From positions 46,035,403 to 46,099,402 of the forward strand of contig CM064492.1 of NCBI GenBank assembly GCA_032716605.1: a stretch of 64,000 nucleotides of DNA. Reading direction: 5' to 3'. Below are positions 21,171 to 31,264 of this stretch, piece after piece. Below the pieces are notes generated by a model. It ran no database searches. It saw only the letters and a list, made by a program, of their open reading frames with translations, and was not told where the DNA came from. A program made the translations under genes and the position numbers. This DNA comes from Paralithodes platypus (lineage: Eukaryota; Arthropoda; Malacostraca; Decapoda; Lithodidae). Within the stretch, counting starts at the first letter, position 1, and the number at the start of each line of letters is the position of its first letter.

Positions 21171-21641
21171 GCCTTCAGTGTAGCCCCACCAATTTGGCTC
21201 TGTTGAATAGATGCATTTACAGTTATGAACATTGCATTCAAGCCTTACAATTAGTGGCTTGAAATAAGGTGCAAGTGCTACAAAGGTCATCCAAAAGCTT
21301 ACATTTGCTCATTGAGGCCAAGATCAAGAGATAGAAACTGTGAGGAATATTTATGGGTTGGATGGGCTCTGCTGAGATTCTATATGTACACGATCCCTCA
21401 TATCTAGCCAAAAATCTAACTAATCAAATGAAATATGTTGGATATGTGGCAATGGTGAGCACCCCTATTTGTCAATTGTCCCAGTCAGCATATAACCAGA
21501 AGTTGCATCAATATTCATAATTTATCCAAAGATTTAGGCAATATTGAAGTTATTTTTAATATTAATTTTGTTAGTCACTATTTCCCTATTGAAGTTAATT
21601 ATAATATTAGTTTTGTTGTAATAGGGGATATACTGTACTCT

Positions 21642-22081
21642 CCGTGGTGATGGGCTGGTCTATCAGTGGTGATGGGCTGGTCTATCAGAGTGAGAACTGA
21701 GCGATCTCTGCCATACCCATAGCTTACTCTGACTGTTCCTTTAACTTATATATTTTCTAGATCTCAAGTGACGGCATCTTTTCCGTGGATTGACCTCCCA
21801 ATCTACCAAGATTGGAAGCCAAAGCGTCACATTTTTCCCTTGCCCCTCAACTTTCTCTTCATAATTGCTGAGGGGCACAGGGCCCTGGGTGGGGCTTTGG
21901 TTTCCCGGGCGTTTCTGCACCCTCCTCAGCTCCCCGCCATGGAGTGGCTTCGGTCACCCAGGCTTTATTGTGGTCGGCAGGGAGGGTTCTGTGGGGGAGC
22001 TCGGTTATGGCCTTGGAATTGCTCGGGGCCTTGGGGCTGTTCGGCCAGGCAGCTTGGGGAACAACAACAACAACAACAACA
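21642..22081 (+). mobile_element. SINE-like element copy B, 5'-truncated
   Basis: The 10-bp direct repeat actgtactct flanks it (21632-21641, 22082-22091). It begins inside the family sequence with a 21-bp duplication (ggtgatgggctggtctatcag, twice) and ends GGGG(AAC)n with six or so units. The target duplication and tail show retroposition by a LINE-type machinery. Confidence 0.85.
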
Positions 22082-22493
22082 ACTGTACTCTTGTATTAAT
22101 GCTATGTAATTATGGATTAATTAAAGCTTCTCAGGCCTATTGAGGTCATCCAAAATGTTCACCTTAACATATGGCTAATCTAAAACCCTACCTATGTGAT
22201 ATGAGTTAGAGCCATTACTGTATACTGTACTTGATTTAACCCCGAACCCCATACCGGTATTAACCCATACCATACCGTAGGATACAGTAATAAAAGCCCC
22301 TGCAGTCCCAAGCACTCTGGCAAAAATGGCAGGAGAGGCCACCTTTCACCTCAAGAGATGGAGCAAGACTGGCCCAGTCACCCTTCAGCGGGTCTTATAT
22401 AAGCTGAGAAATGTTTGCCAGAACGGTAGCAGTGCTTAAACAGTTGTGTTACCAACTACAGGGTTGTACAGGCAGTTAAAAGGAAAGTACATT

Positions 22494-22566
22494 ACTGACG
22501 AATATACTCGGGCCTGGGACTGGGGAGTTACTTATCTACTGACGAATATACTCGGGCCTGGGACTG
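22494..22566. repeat. 29-bp direct duplication
   Basis: actgacgaatatactcgggc... occurs at 22494-22522 and 22538-22566, 44 bp apart and identical over 29 bp. It lies 36 bp upstream of the PGAP1 exon at 22602 and has no evident function. Confidence 0.75.
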
Positions 22567-22601
22567 TAATGGTTAAGTAGCCTATTGTAATATTTGTACA
22601 G

Positions 22602-22739
22602 GGAGGCATGGTTGGTCGTGCAATCTTCACCCATGAAGGAGTGACAGCTAAGCTGGTGCCACTGATAGTGACTCAAGCCACCCCACACACCCGTCCAGTC
22701 GTCATGCTTGATGCTCACCTCCAGGACTTCTATGAGAAG
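22602..22739 (+). CDS. PGAP1: PGAP1, second exon in window
   Basis: The exon has 46 codons, phase 0 at both ends, acceptor tttgtacag and donor GAGAAG|GTACTG. It begins GGMVGRAIF, completing the GHSMGG nucleophile elbow of the previous exon. It continues with LVPLIVTQATPHTRPVVMLD and LQDFYEK, matching the PGAP1 segment in which a conserved T-P-H follows the active site. Both splice junctions and the frame agree with the neighbours, so the gene looks functional here. The next exon is 33.3 kb away. Confidence 0.9.
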
Positions 22740-22964
22740 GTACTGTATTGTTAGACAAATAATTATACCAAGTTGAAAATGTGTTTATTGCAGTCACGGC
22801 TATAACATATGGCTAAAATACCTGAAAGTGTGTGATAAAAGGAGTGTCTGAAAGTAGGGTGCTGTATGGAAGGCTAAGAAGGTGATTATTAATTAAAATA
22901 TAAAACTTGAAAATTGTATGTATGTATGTACAGTATAATATACTCTAACCCCTTCCCCAGTTTT

Positions 22965-23175
22965 CCTTTTTTTTTGGGGGGGGGGGGGGACTTGAGACAG
23001 AGCCCGAACAGGGACATCACAACATATCAGAAAAAAAAAACACAAAATCTTACACACATCTAGGTCGCCCAGGAGAAATACCCAGAGACCCAGGCCCATT
23101 TGGGGTCCCCAGCAAAAGATTCCCAGGTCTGAGATCCCCCGGAGAGGCGCCGATTTCCGTAGGCAGACCCGCATT
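22965..23175 (-). mobile_element. RTE-like LINE 3' UTR fragment
   Basis: It shares gacttgagacagagc.cgaacaggga, cacacatctaggtc.cccaggaga and ggagaggcgccgat with 19490-19700, in the same orientation. Only the non-coding tail is present. It is preceded by a G-run (22977-22989). Confidence 0.7.
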
Positions 23176-23352
23176 AACTCATTAAAATTAAAACTATCAA
23201 AACGACAACATACTAAACAAAATCTATACAGTATGTTGAAAAATGCTTTTAAATTTATCGGAAATTAAACTTTGAAAATAACAAACTTATAATATCCACA
23301 TATCTGTACACCACTACGGACAAATGCTCCCCACAGTCTCAGACTTGCTAGT

Positions 23353-25727
23353 GTGACTGTTGGTAGTTCGAATCTGCGTGCAAATGAAGTGGCCGAGATG
23401 TGTGAGAGGAAGCGAGTGGATGTCTGCTGTGCCAGGAAACACTCTGGAAAGGGTATGGGGCACAGTGGATTGTTGGAAGAAAGAAAAGATATAGGATCTA
23501 CTGGAAGGGGGTTGACTCTGGTTGAGACTGATAAAGCGAAAGGAGAAGTGGGTGTTCTGGTGGCTGAAGAGTGGGTGGAAAATGTGCGTCAGATTACGAG
23601 AGTTAGTGAAAGGCTGATTGTTTTGAAGTTGAAAGTTGGTGAAAGACTTCTGAATGTGATATCTGCATATGGCCCACAGGCTGGCCTACAGAAAGAGATA
23701 AAAGAGGACTTCTGGAATGACACCGTCAGTGTCATTTCAGGCCTCTTGGAGAATGAAATAACAATCCTGGAAGGGGACCTGAATGGTCACATGGGAGCAT
23801 TTGCAGATGGATATGAGGGAGTACATGGAGGAAGTTGTTACGGAAGGAGTAATCTGGAAGGCGAATATATACTGGAGTCTTGCGTTGCACTCAACATGGT
23901 TGTGTGTAACACGAAGTTCAAGAAAAGACAGAGCCATCTGGTCACATATAACTCTGGGGTCTCCAGTAGCCAGATAGATTACTTCTTGGTTAACAGAAAA
24001 GACTGGAAACTGGTTCGGGATGTAAAGGTCATCCCGAGCGAAGAATTTATCCCCCAGCATAAGCTACTTGTGTGTGACATGAGCTTATACAGAGATCCTG
24101 AGTGCAAGAAGGTATACATGCCCAAAAGGAGAATGTGGCTGCTGAAGAACAAAGAAGTTAGGGATAGGTTTCATAGTGAACTGGAGGAAACTAATAGAAA
24201 TAAGAAAGCTAGGCCTAGCGATGTAAATAGTCAATGGAATTTCCTTAACCCTCTCACCACGGAAGGCCTCTTGAACGCCCATAAAAAAGCATATAACAGC
24301 TGCCCGGAAGGCCTCTTGAACGCCCAGTGGTTGAAAGCCTGTGAGCTTCGTGTGCGAGGCGTCGGTCCGACGCATGTAAACAACAGCCGGCTGGACCGAC
24401 GCCCCGCATCTCCGGCCACAAGAAGGAGAGCGTCGCTTGTTCGTGTGTGCCTGTATGTTGTTGTTAAGTATCGAAAATTGGTGTAAAGTGGCTGTTTTGG
24501 CCATAAAGTTATCTCCAATGAAATCATTATCACAACTCAACCAGTTGACTTAGAGAGCTCTACTTAATGCCATTCTACAGGTAAATAACACAGCTACGCT
24601 TGGGGATGCACGGGAATGCGGGAAGCAGTCTGATTAACGAATATACGGTAGCCTAGCCTAGACGTTTTTCGGCCAAAACACCCGGGTTTCGAGGAATATA
24701 TATATAATACATAGCCGGGCCTGGAGGGTTAAACATAGCCTTTTCGCTGCCATTGACAAAGTCTGTTGTGAAAACAAAGGGTCACCCCAGGAATAAGACC
24801 CCATGGTGGTGGAACAATGAGGTAGAACATGCTGTGAAAGAGAAAATATGCTTCAAAGCATGGAAGAAGGGAGACAGTAAGGAGGAATACCAGGCAGCTA
24901 AACAAACTGCCAGAAGTGTTATTTACAATGCTAAAAAAAGCATTAAGGACCTGGTCCTCGAACAAGTGTGTAACATGGACATTCCCAATGGGATCTTCAA
25001 CCTAACTAGGCGAGTTAAAAATTACAGTAGGGTTATTATAGGTGAACAGTGTGTTAGAAACGATAATGGGACAATTGTCTATACAGAAAATTAAATCAGA
25101 GACGCATGGAAGGCACACTATGAACGATTGCTAAATGTAGAGTTTGAATGGAATAAGGAACAGCTTAGTATCGGAAAACCAATATCTGGGCCCCCTCCTT
25201 TGATAGCACCAGCTGCAGTGAGCAGCTCAATCAATAAAATGAAGCTCCAGGGTGCTCTGACATTGTCGCTGAGATGATGATAGTCTCAGAGGAGACTGAT
25301 CAGCTTAGTCACCGAGATGATAAACACCATTATTAAAAATGAGAAAATCCCCAAGGATTGGCACAAAGTAATAGTATATTTATACAAAGAAAAAGGGGAT
25401 GCGCTAGATAGAGGTAATTATATGGGCCTGAAAATGCTTGACCAAATCATGAAGGTCTGTGAGAGAGTCCTTGAGGGTTTGATCAGGCAAAGCATCTCCA
25501 TTGATGATATGCAGTTTGGTTTTATGCCAGGATGTGGTACAACCGATGCTATCTTCATTGTCAGGCAGATACAGGAAAGATACTTACTTAAAGGCAGGGA
25601 TCTTTACTTTGTTTTTGTAGACCTGGAGAAGGCCTTTGACTGGGTGCCTAGAGATGTTGTGCTGTGGGCTATGAGGAAATTTGGTGTGGAAGAGTGGCTG
25701 GTGCGTGTGATAATGAAGATTTTTTAG
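23353..25727 (+). pseudogene. RTE-a ORF2: endonuclease and partial RT
   Basis: Endonuclease motifs are ISAYGPQAG, ITILEGDLNGHMG and SSSQIDYFLVNRKDW with PQHKLLVCD. Linker: TPWWWNNEVEHAVKEK. RT: RGNYMGLKMLDQIMKVCERVLE, MQFGFMPGCGTTDAIFIVRQ and VFVDLEKAFDWVPRDVV (motif A). The frame is lost at the MITE, again between 25094 and 25317, and before motif C. Endonuclease-like proteins of this kind are often annotated as craniofacial development protein 2-like in invertebrates; they are RTE endonucleases. Confidence 0.85.
24249..24728. mobile_element. MITE-A copy 2, 480 bp
   Basis: TTAA lies at 24245-24248 and 24729-24732, inside RTE-a. The uninterrupted sequence is present at 58411-58430 (ctttcttaagcatagcc), giving a direct empty site with a single TTAA. 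It differs from copy 1 at only about ten positions by eye, so the two are recent. Confidence 0.93.
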
Positions 25728-25735
25728 GATTCGCG

Positions 25736-26057
25736 AACTGGGGTGAGTACAACGGAAATCAAGCAACAACAGGTCTAGTTACCCCTCTAGGTTGCTTGTC
25801 CTCCAAAACACTGAGGATCAAGTGTCCGAACAGTGGTTTAGAGTGGGTAAGGGAAAATTGGGAAGGGTACTACTGTCCTGAAACTAATGTCCGTGGCAGG
25901 ATTAGGAAGTTAGTAGGGGACAGATGGGTTAGTAACATAACACAGTTATAAGTGATCTTTCGTATATCTGGGAAAAAGAGAGTAACGTCTTGGTAATATA
26001 CCGGTACGGTATATACGCAATAATCCTTGATGAATCTGAGGGGGGAATAAAATGAAA
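25736..26057. other. Unassigned sequence
   Basis: No coding signal or recognisable element. It contains a palindromic stretch gtatataccggtacggtatat near 25995-26020. Confidence 0.3.
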
Positions 26058-26764
26058 TTATTCATTTACAAATGCAGTCAGTCGCGGGTTTGAGGCAAGA
26101 TATTTGTCTAGGCGAAGTTTAAAAGAATCAACGGTGCTGCAGTCTATAACGTCTCGGGGAAGCCCATTCCACAAGTTGACAACTTGATTGAAGAAGAAAT
26201 TCTTAGATTCGGGTGAGTTAAAAGTTTTACCAACAATTTTGCAACCGTTTCCCCGTGTGTAATTAGATTGGTCGATGATGAAGTACAGTAACACCTCCAT
26301 TTACTGGCACTTGGGGATTTGAAACCTCCGGTGAATTGAAAAGTCCGGTTGAATGAACATTACTCCTATAAATGCCCATAAACCCCAAGAAAATACCCCC
26401 TAATGGCTATCTGTATTATCAGCCTTAATATAATAAACAAACACACATTACTATACCATTTTAATAGTAATGTTCTCAACTCGCCAATTTATAAGTACAG
26501 TAGAAGTTGGAAAAGGCGTCCAGCTGTTGTTGTTGTCGGCAGCGTAATGCGTATCGTCGTATGCGAAGGCTAGGCCTTATCGGGAGGAAGAGTTTCGCGG
26601 CGCATTCAAAGTTTTGACAGTAGCAAAACGAAACACTAATATCAAACTGTTTTTGTTCTTTTTAGTTTCTTAGGTTTCTCACTTAATATCTAAAACTTAT
26701 TTATGAGGTGGATGCTTTGGGAGAGGCAGCAAGGGGTGGATTCTTGCCACTCATCCACAGTTGT

Positions 26765-27288
26765 TGTTCCCCAGGCTGTCTGGCCGAACAGCCCCAAGGT
26801 CTCGAGCAAGGCCAAGGCCATAAACGAGCGCCCCCACAAAATCCTCCCTGCTTACCACTAACAAAGCTCGGGTGACCGAAGCCACTCCAACGCAGGGAGC
26901 TGAGGAGGGTGCGGAAATGCCCGGGAAACCAAAGCCCCACCCAAGGCCCTGTGCCCCTCAGCAATTATGAAGGGAAAGTTGAGGGGTAAGGGAAAAATGT
27001 GACACTTTGGCTCCCAATCTGCCAACTTCTAGGTTGGCAGTAGGGAGGTCAATCCACGGAAAAGACGCCGCCACTTGAGATCTAGAAGATACATAAGTAA
27101 AAGGAACAGTCAGAGTAAGCTATGGGTATGGCAGAGATCGCTCAGTTCTCACTCGGATAGACCAGCCCATCACCACATGACTAGAACCCAATCCTCTCAG
27201 CATCAGCTAGGAAAGGCCCTAGAAAGCCGCCTTTGGCGGGGGGGATAGCTCCCCTATTTCAACTCCTTTCGGGGTTGGGCACCCGCCC
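26765..27288 (-). mobile_element. SINE-like element copy C, full length
   Basis: A 15-bp target duplication ctcatccacagttgt lies at 26750-26764 and 27289-27303. The 524-bp insert starts (minus strand) GGCGGGTGCCCAACCCCG and ends CTGGGGAACAA with almost no AAC tail. Because both target copies are intact, this copy defines the family's ends. Confidence 0.9.
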
Positions 27289-27339
27289 TCATCCACAGTT
27301 GTAGAGGTGGATGCTGTTGCATCATCCACCTCTCTCCAT

Positions 27340-27447
27340 TCATTTGGATATTTGTGTTTTTTGTTCCAAGCTCAGAACCACTCTTTTGCATTTCTTCTTG
27401 TCACTATTGGCTTTCACTTTGTCCGACTTTGCCTTAATCTTCGGCAT
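27340..27447 (-). pseudogene. Tigger-like transposase N-terminal remnant (35 codons)
   Basis: The ATG at 27447 opens MPKIKAKSDKVK..., with CKRVVLSLEQKTQI, resembling the start of the CENP-B/pogo helix-turn-helix (K-R-x-x-L-T-L-E-Q-K). It then meets a stop. Just downstream, 27335-27304 and 26749-26701 could be the transposase's C-terminal tail (STSTTVDEWQ...), rejoined once the SINE is removed. The DDE core is deleted. The identification rests on a short motif. Confidence 0.55.
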
Positions 27448-27601
27448 GATAGCGATGAATCGAGTATAATATGTCCAATATGAGAATGTTTGTATATACG
27501 GATCGATCGGGCAAGACTGAGAGGCCTATTCCCGCGCTTTTGTTGTTGTTGTTGCTTGTTCTACTGACGTCGCCGTTACCCGCATAGAACCACGGACTAT
27601 T

Positions 27602-27622
27602 TTATATATATATATATATATA
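27602..27622. repeat. (TA)n microsatellite
   Basis: About ten TA units in the T2 internal sequence. Confidence 0.9.
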
Positions 27623-27658
27623 TCGTATTGGTGCTTTTTAAATAGTTTTTTCCCTAAT

Positions 27659-29632
27659 TTTTTTTTTTTTTTTTTTAAAGACCTCCGTCTACGTATTGTG
27701 AAAAACCTGTTATCCTCCGGCAAATTGTGTGGTTGAGTGAGTGAAGGGGGGGACAGTGAATGAAGGAGGATGCATGTTTTTCATAATACGTGTTGCTAGC
27801 CCCAAACGCGCGAGCAACTGTGGCTTTCAACCATCCGACACATCCCCTTTTATTTATGTGCATCACACATGTTACATACAAATACAGTTTATGTTTTGTT
27901 TTACCCTACTGTGGAAAGACTACGGATACACCACTCCTGCCCGGGCCTCACACAGTGGCATGACCCAGTCCTGTCGAACTGAGCTCATGACGCTGGTGGC
28001 ATTGCCCCGGAGGATAGCCATCCCTAGTCTTTGCTTGAGCCAGAGGGTGTCCCGGGGTTCTCCTGAAACTTCTCTGATTTTACGGCCTATTTCATTCACC
28101 ATCTTAAGGGTGGTAGGGCCGAAGACTCCTGAAGTTTCGAATGCCAGGGGCTCGAACTGATGATTTCTGGCGATGGCTTGATATTTTTCTCGCTTTTTAT
28201 TTTCTTCTATCCGGGCGGCTTTGTCGGCGTTTCTGGCGATGTTGGTTGTGGAGAAAGTGTCAACACATGTGGCATCCCACACGAGGCACTGGCCATTCTT
28301 GTAAGGGAAAGTGGTCATCCCATCTGGCCGTTTGCCGTCTTCTCTGTGAAGTCCATGTGGTTCGAGGATTGATGCACGGTTAGCACTCTGCAGGGCCCGT
28401 TTTATGACATCATTTAGTGCAGAGTGTCTTGGCAGGCGGCCTGCGTTGTAATTACATGACAAGGCATGGTGACCTTGAGCATCCATCTCCCCACCACACT
28501 TGCAAGTGTGTGGGTGACAGACTGCCGCACCCACTCTGAGCGCGATGGCAACCCGGAGCGCTTCAGCATCCAAGTGAGTTCCAAGAGGTGGGATGGGGAT
28601 GGCGTGTAACCACAAGCCACTCTCCGAACGGGCGGCTGCCTGGAGGCGTGCTTTTGCAACCTGGTCTGCATTGGTTAGGAGATTTTCTTGAGTTTTCTTC
28701 GCCGAGATGGTATCCCACGCTTTCTGCTTGCTCCTGGAGGTACCCTGAGGCTCCTCCTCTACTCCTGTACTTCCCTTCCAGGTGTTAATCGCTGCTGTTA
28801 CGTCCCCATTAAGTGTCGTTCCGGGTTGAGAAGAAAGGATGGACAATACGAGGTCGTTGGTCGCGATGAGGGAAGAGATAAAGGCTGGGGAGGCAATATC
28901 CGAGGCTCTCCGTATGCCCAAGCCCCCGAGGCGGACAGGAAGGGTGGCTTGTGTCCAGGCCCGTTCTTTAAATTCCACGTTGGTGATGCTGGTCACTGCT
29001 TCTCGGATTATGCTGTCTAATTCTTGGAGGCCACCATTGTTCGTGTAAGTCATCGATGTGCGCAGGAGGTATTGGAGTTTTGGGATGGAGAAACAGTTCT
29101 TGAGCAGGGCCAGAGCTGAGTGGGCATCGATGTGTATCAGGCGACTCACGAGACGTTGAAGCTCCTCCTTTTTAACTTGAAGTGCTGGTGGGATTGCTGC
29201 CAGAGTTAGTGGGGAACCTAATAGGGTTTGCTGGTGCTCCTGAAGGATCTTTACATCTGGCAATATGTTTCGAAACAGGGCCTGAGTCTCTTCTCCTTGT
29301 TCACGTGTGTGGTTGAGGAGGACAAGTTCACATTTGGTGTCATTTATCACTAGCCCGGCCTGGCCGAGGTCAGTTACGATGTTATTTAGGTCGGTTAGAA
29401 CGTTCTCTACTGACCCACCCAAGGTTGCATCGTCCAGGTACCATACATTCAGTTCTGACCTTACTTTGTTAGCTGCTGCATCCACCCCTATTGAGAAACG
29501 AGCAGGACCACCTGGATCTCCCTGCTGTAACCCGGTCGCTGATGGGATTACCGTCTCGCCAAAAATCAGGATTGAAGGTTTGGAATAAGCCTGCCAAAGT
29601 AGGGGGTACAGAGTGGGGATGTGTTCTTCCTA
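27659..29632 (-). mobile_element. LINE with RT and a restriction-like endonuclease, 5'-truncated
   Basis: The poly(A) end is the T-run at 27659-27677. Flanks tccctaat (left) and ttcctaat (right, about 29630) suggest a short target duplication in T2. It holds one long open frame on the minus strand and is 5'-truncated inside RT. Confidence 0.75.
27920..29632 (-). CDS. RT C-terminal part fused to a Cys/His and PD-(D/E)xK-type endonuclease domain (retroelement)
   Basis: One uninterrupted frame of about 570 codons, of which 521 follow the first in-frame GTG start. It begins with SATGLQQGDPGGPA (RT motif B), then VWYLDDATLGG (motif C), VRLGGLGIRRA, a zinc-binding CKCGGEMDAQGHHALSC, and GKRPDGMTTFP...CLVWDATCVDT. 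The R-P-D followed by D-x-T fits the restriction-like endonuclease of R2-type early-branching LINEs (R2/NeSL/CRE group). The clade is inferred and I cannot place it. It is 5'-truncated (lost RT motifs 0-A) but has no internal stops, which suggests a young insertion. Confidence 0.75.
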
Positions 29633-29680
29633 ATATTGTATGTATTTAATATTTGTTATGATGAAATGAAGCTGGTAAGA

Positions 29681-29681
<1 letters not shown>

Positions 29682-29712
<31 letters not shown>
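29682..29712. repeat. Poly-T tract (31 bp)
   Basis: A homopolymer within the right part of T2. It does not mark the end of the minus-strand LINE next to it, whose poly(A) end is at 27659. Confidence 0.85.
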
Positions 29713-29714
<2 letters not shown>

Positions 29715-30220
29715 TTAAATTTTAATTTTAATAATTTCCTAAGAGTTAAGACCCCCGGTTGTTTGAAGTTACCGGATACTTGAATGCCGGAAAATCAAGG
29801 TGTTAATGTACTTACTACATTTCATATTGACGATGCCTTTGATGATTTTGAATACTTGAATTAAGTCGCCTCTTAATCTGCGCTGGGTTAAAGGAAATAT
29901 ATTTAATTCCTTAAGACGCTCCTCGTATGGTTTGTTCTTTAGGCTAGGTATCATTTTGGTAACTCTACGTTGAACTCGTTCTAGCTTGTCTATATCTTTT
30001 TGGTAATAAGGGTACCAGGATTGAAAGTAGTATTCCAGCAGAGGGCGGACTAAGGAATTGTAAAGAGTTAGGATAACTTCTTTGGATTTATGCTCAAATG
30101 ACCTACCTATAAAGCCAATTATTTTGTTTGCCTTCTTAACAACTTCTGAACATTGTTGACTCGGTTTTAGGTTACTTGATATTGTTACTCCCAGATCGGT
30201 TTCTCTGTCTACGCCCTTAA

Positions 30221-30941
30221 CCCGCAGAGTGCCAGACAATTATTGACCCTATGCATCTGCCAGTGCCAGAGGATTTTATTTTATTTTTTTATTTTTTTTG
30301 GCTAAATCTATCAAGTTGGGTGAGAAAGGAAGGATAATGGTAAAAAAAAACACTCCCCTTGTCCATTTTCGCCAGAAATCAGGTCACCGATGGTCCAGAA
30401 TGTAGCTGAAATTTTCAGAGTAAATCATCGACTTTTATGGTATCGGAACGTATAGGTAGGAGGGTGGTTTGGGGGATGGTGGGGGGAAGGTAGAAGCGTA
30501 ATTGACTCGTGTTACAAATATGAAGCCGATTGGTGAGGTAGTTTCGCCACCACGGATTTTCCTTTTTTTCCTTTTCTTCGTACGGATACGCTGGAAGTGG
30601 GTGGTGGGAGGCGGTTGGGGGTGTGGTGGGGGGAAGGCAGAAGGGTAAGGGACTTGTCACACAAATATGGAACCGATTGGTGCAGTCGTTTCGCCGCCAC
30701 AGATTTTCCTTTTTTTTCCTTGTGAGGCGACCGATAGTCAGCGAGTGGGTGGGGGAGGGGGTTGTGTTGGTGGTGGCAAGAAGCCAGAAGGGTAAGGTAC
30801 ATGTGGTAGAAATATGAAAGCCATAGGTGCAGTCGTTTCGCTGCTACGATTTCTTTTTCGGCGAGTCCGTATATATACGGACCTGGCACTGGGCGTGACA
30901 AGACCCTAGTCCGTATATATACGGACCTGGCACTCAGCGGG
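30221..30941. mobile_element. MITE-C, TTAA-flanked, 721 bp, with internal repeats
   Basis: TTAA lies at 30217-30220 and 30942-30945; ends are CCCGCAGAGTGCCAG and the complement CCCGCTGAGTGCCAG. Removing it rejoins LINE7. Inside are three roughly 148-bp repeats (each with gtttcgccgcc.c.gattt followed by a T-rich run; about 30480-30860). Near the right end is a 27-bp direct repeat containing the palindrome TCCGTATATATACGGA (30864-30890 and 30908-30934). Confidence 0.88.
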
Positions 30942-31264
30942 TTAAGCTGAGTGTCATTCATCGAATAGTTTGCCTTCTCATTTTGGTATCCGATATGTAG
31001 TACTTTACATTTATCCGCATTGAAACTCATTTGCCAAGTCATGTGAATGTTATGTCGTCTGCGTAGGAAGCAATATTTATTTGGGGTGTGGGTAGATCAT
31101 GCATGTATAGATTGAAGAGTGAGGGCGACAAGACTGATCCTTGCGGGACTTCGTTTGTGAAGTTTCTGATGCTAGATGACTGACAGGCAAATTATACATG
31201 TGCATATCTATCTGCTAGGTAGTTGGCCAGCCACCTATTTGTATTGTTGTGCTATTCCTCCCTC

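Larger units (their letters stand above)
20709..22601 (+). other. PGAP1 intron, 1.9 kb, phase 0
   Basis: The boundaries are GTAAGT at 20709 and ...tatttgtacag at 22601. It contains a 216-bp palindromic element (20955-21170), a SINE copy (21642-22081) and a 29-bp duplication (22494-22566). The rest is AT-rich without coding signal. Confidence 0.85.
23345..25735 (+). mobile_element. RTE-a: RTE-clade LINE, interrupted by MITE-A
   Basis: The ORF2 product runs through the APE endonuclease (23353-24248), is broken by the 480-bp MITE-A at 24249-24728, and resumes at 24733 with the linker and the start of RT. Related copies lie at 56697-61190. The sequence after 25735 no longer aligns, so the element is 3'-truncated or diverged there. 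Confidence 0.87.
26286..29808. mobile_element. T2: pogo/Tigger element in LINE7, with two nested inserts
   Basis: TA flanks and inverted ends CAGTAACACCTCCATTTACT / CATTAACACCTTGATTTTCC. On the minus strand it encodes a short pogo-like N-terminus (27447-27340). It carries a SINE (26765-27288) and a LINE with a restriction-like endonuclease (27659-29632). Its own length would be about 1.0 kb, too short for a full transposase, so it is an internally deleted derivative. Confidence 0.82.
26058..31245 (-). mobile_element. LINE7: CR1/L2-group LINE split by a Tigger element and a TTAA MITE
   Basis: The minus strand segments 31245-30946, 30220-29811 and 26285-26058 join into one ORF2 C-terminal region once the two inserts are removed. 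The joins fall exactly at TTAA (30217-30220/30942-30945) and TA (26284-26285/29809-29810). Confidence 0.88.
26061..31245 (-). pseudogene. LINE7 reverse transcriptase, C-terminal part (in three pieces)
   Basis: Piece 1 (31245-30946) has NEVPQGSVLSPSLF and a decayed SYADDI, then MSFNADKCKVLHIG. Piece 2 (30220-29811) has LGVTISSNLKPSQQC, LLEYYFQSWYPYYQKDID and LERVQRRVTKMI. Piece 3 (26285-26061) has FFFNQVVNLWNGLPRDVID and ends in a stop. The frame reads through both junctions after removing the inserts. A deletion lies between the ADD motif and piece 1's end. It is inactive. Confidence 0.85.

Noticed and set aside
23353..24248. Host gene resembling craniofacial development protein 2
   Set aside because: Motifs are those of an RTE endonuclease, and related copies sit next to RT sequence.
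24085..24540. Conserved minus-strand ORF shared by 6-377 and 24085-24540
   Set aside because: It is only the non-coding MITE-A read in one frame; identity follows from the element being recent, and the ends differ.
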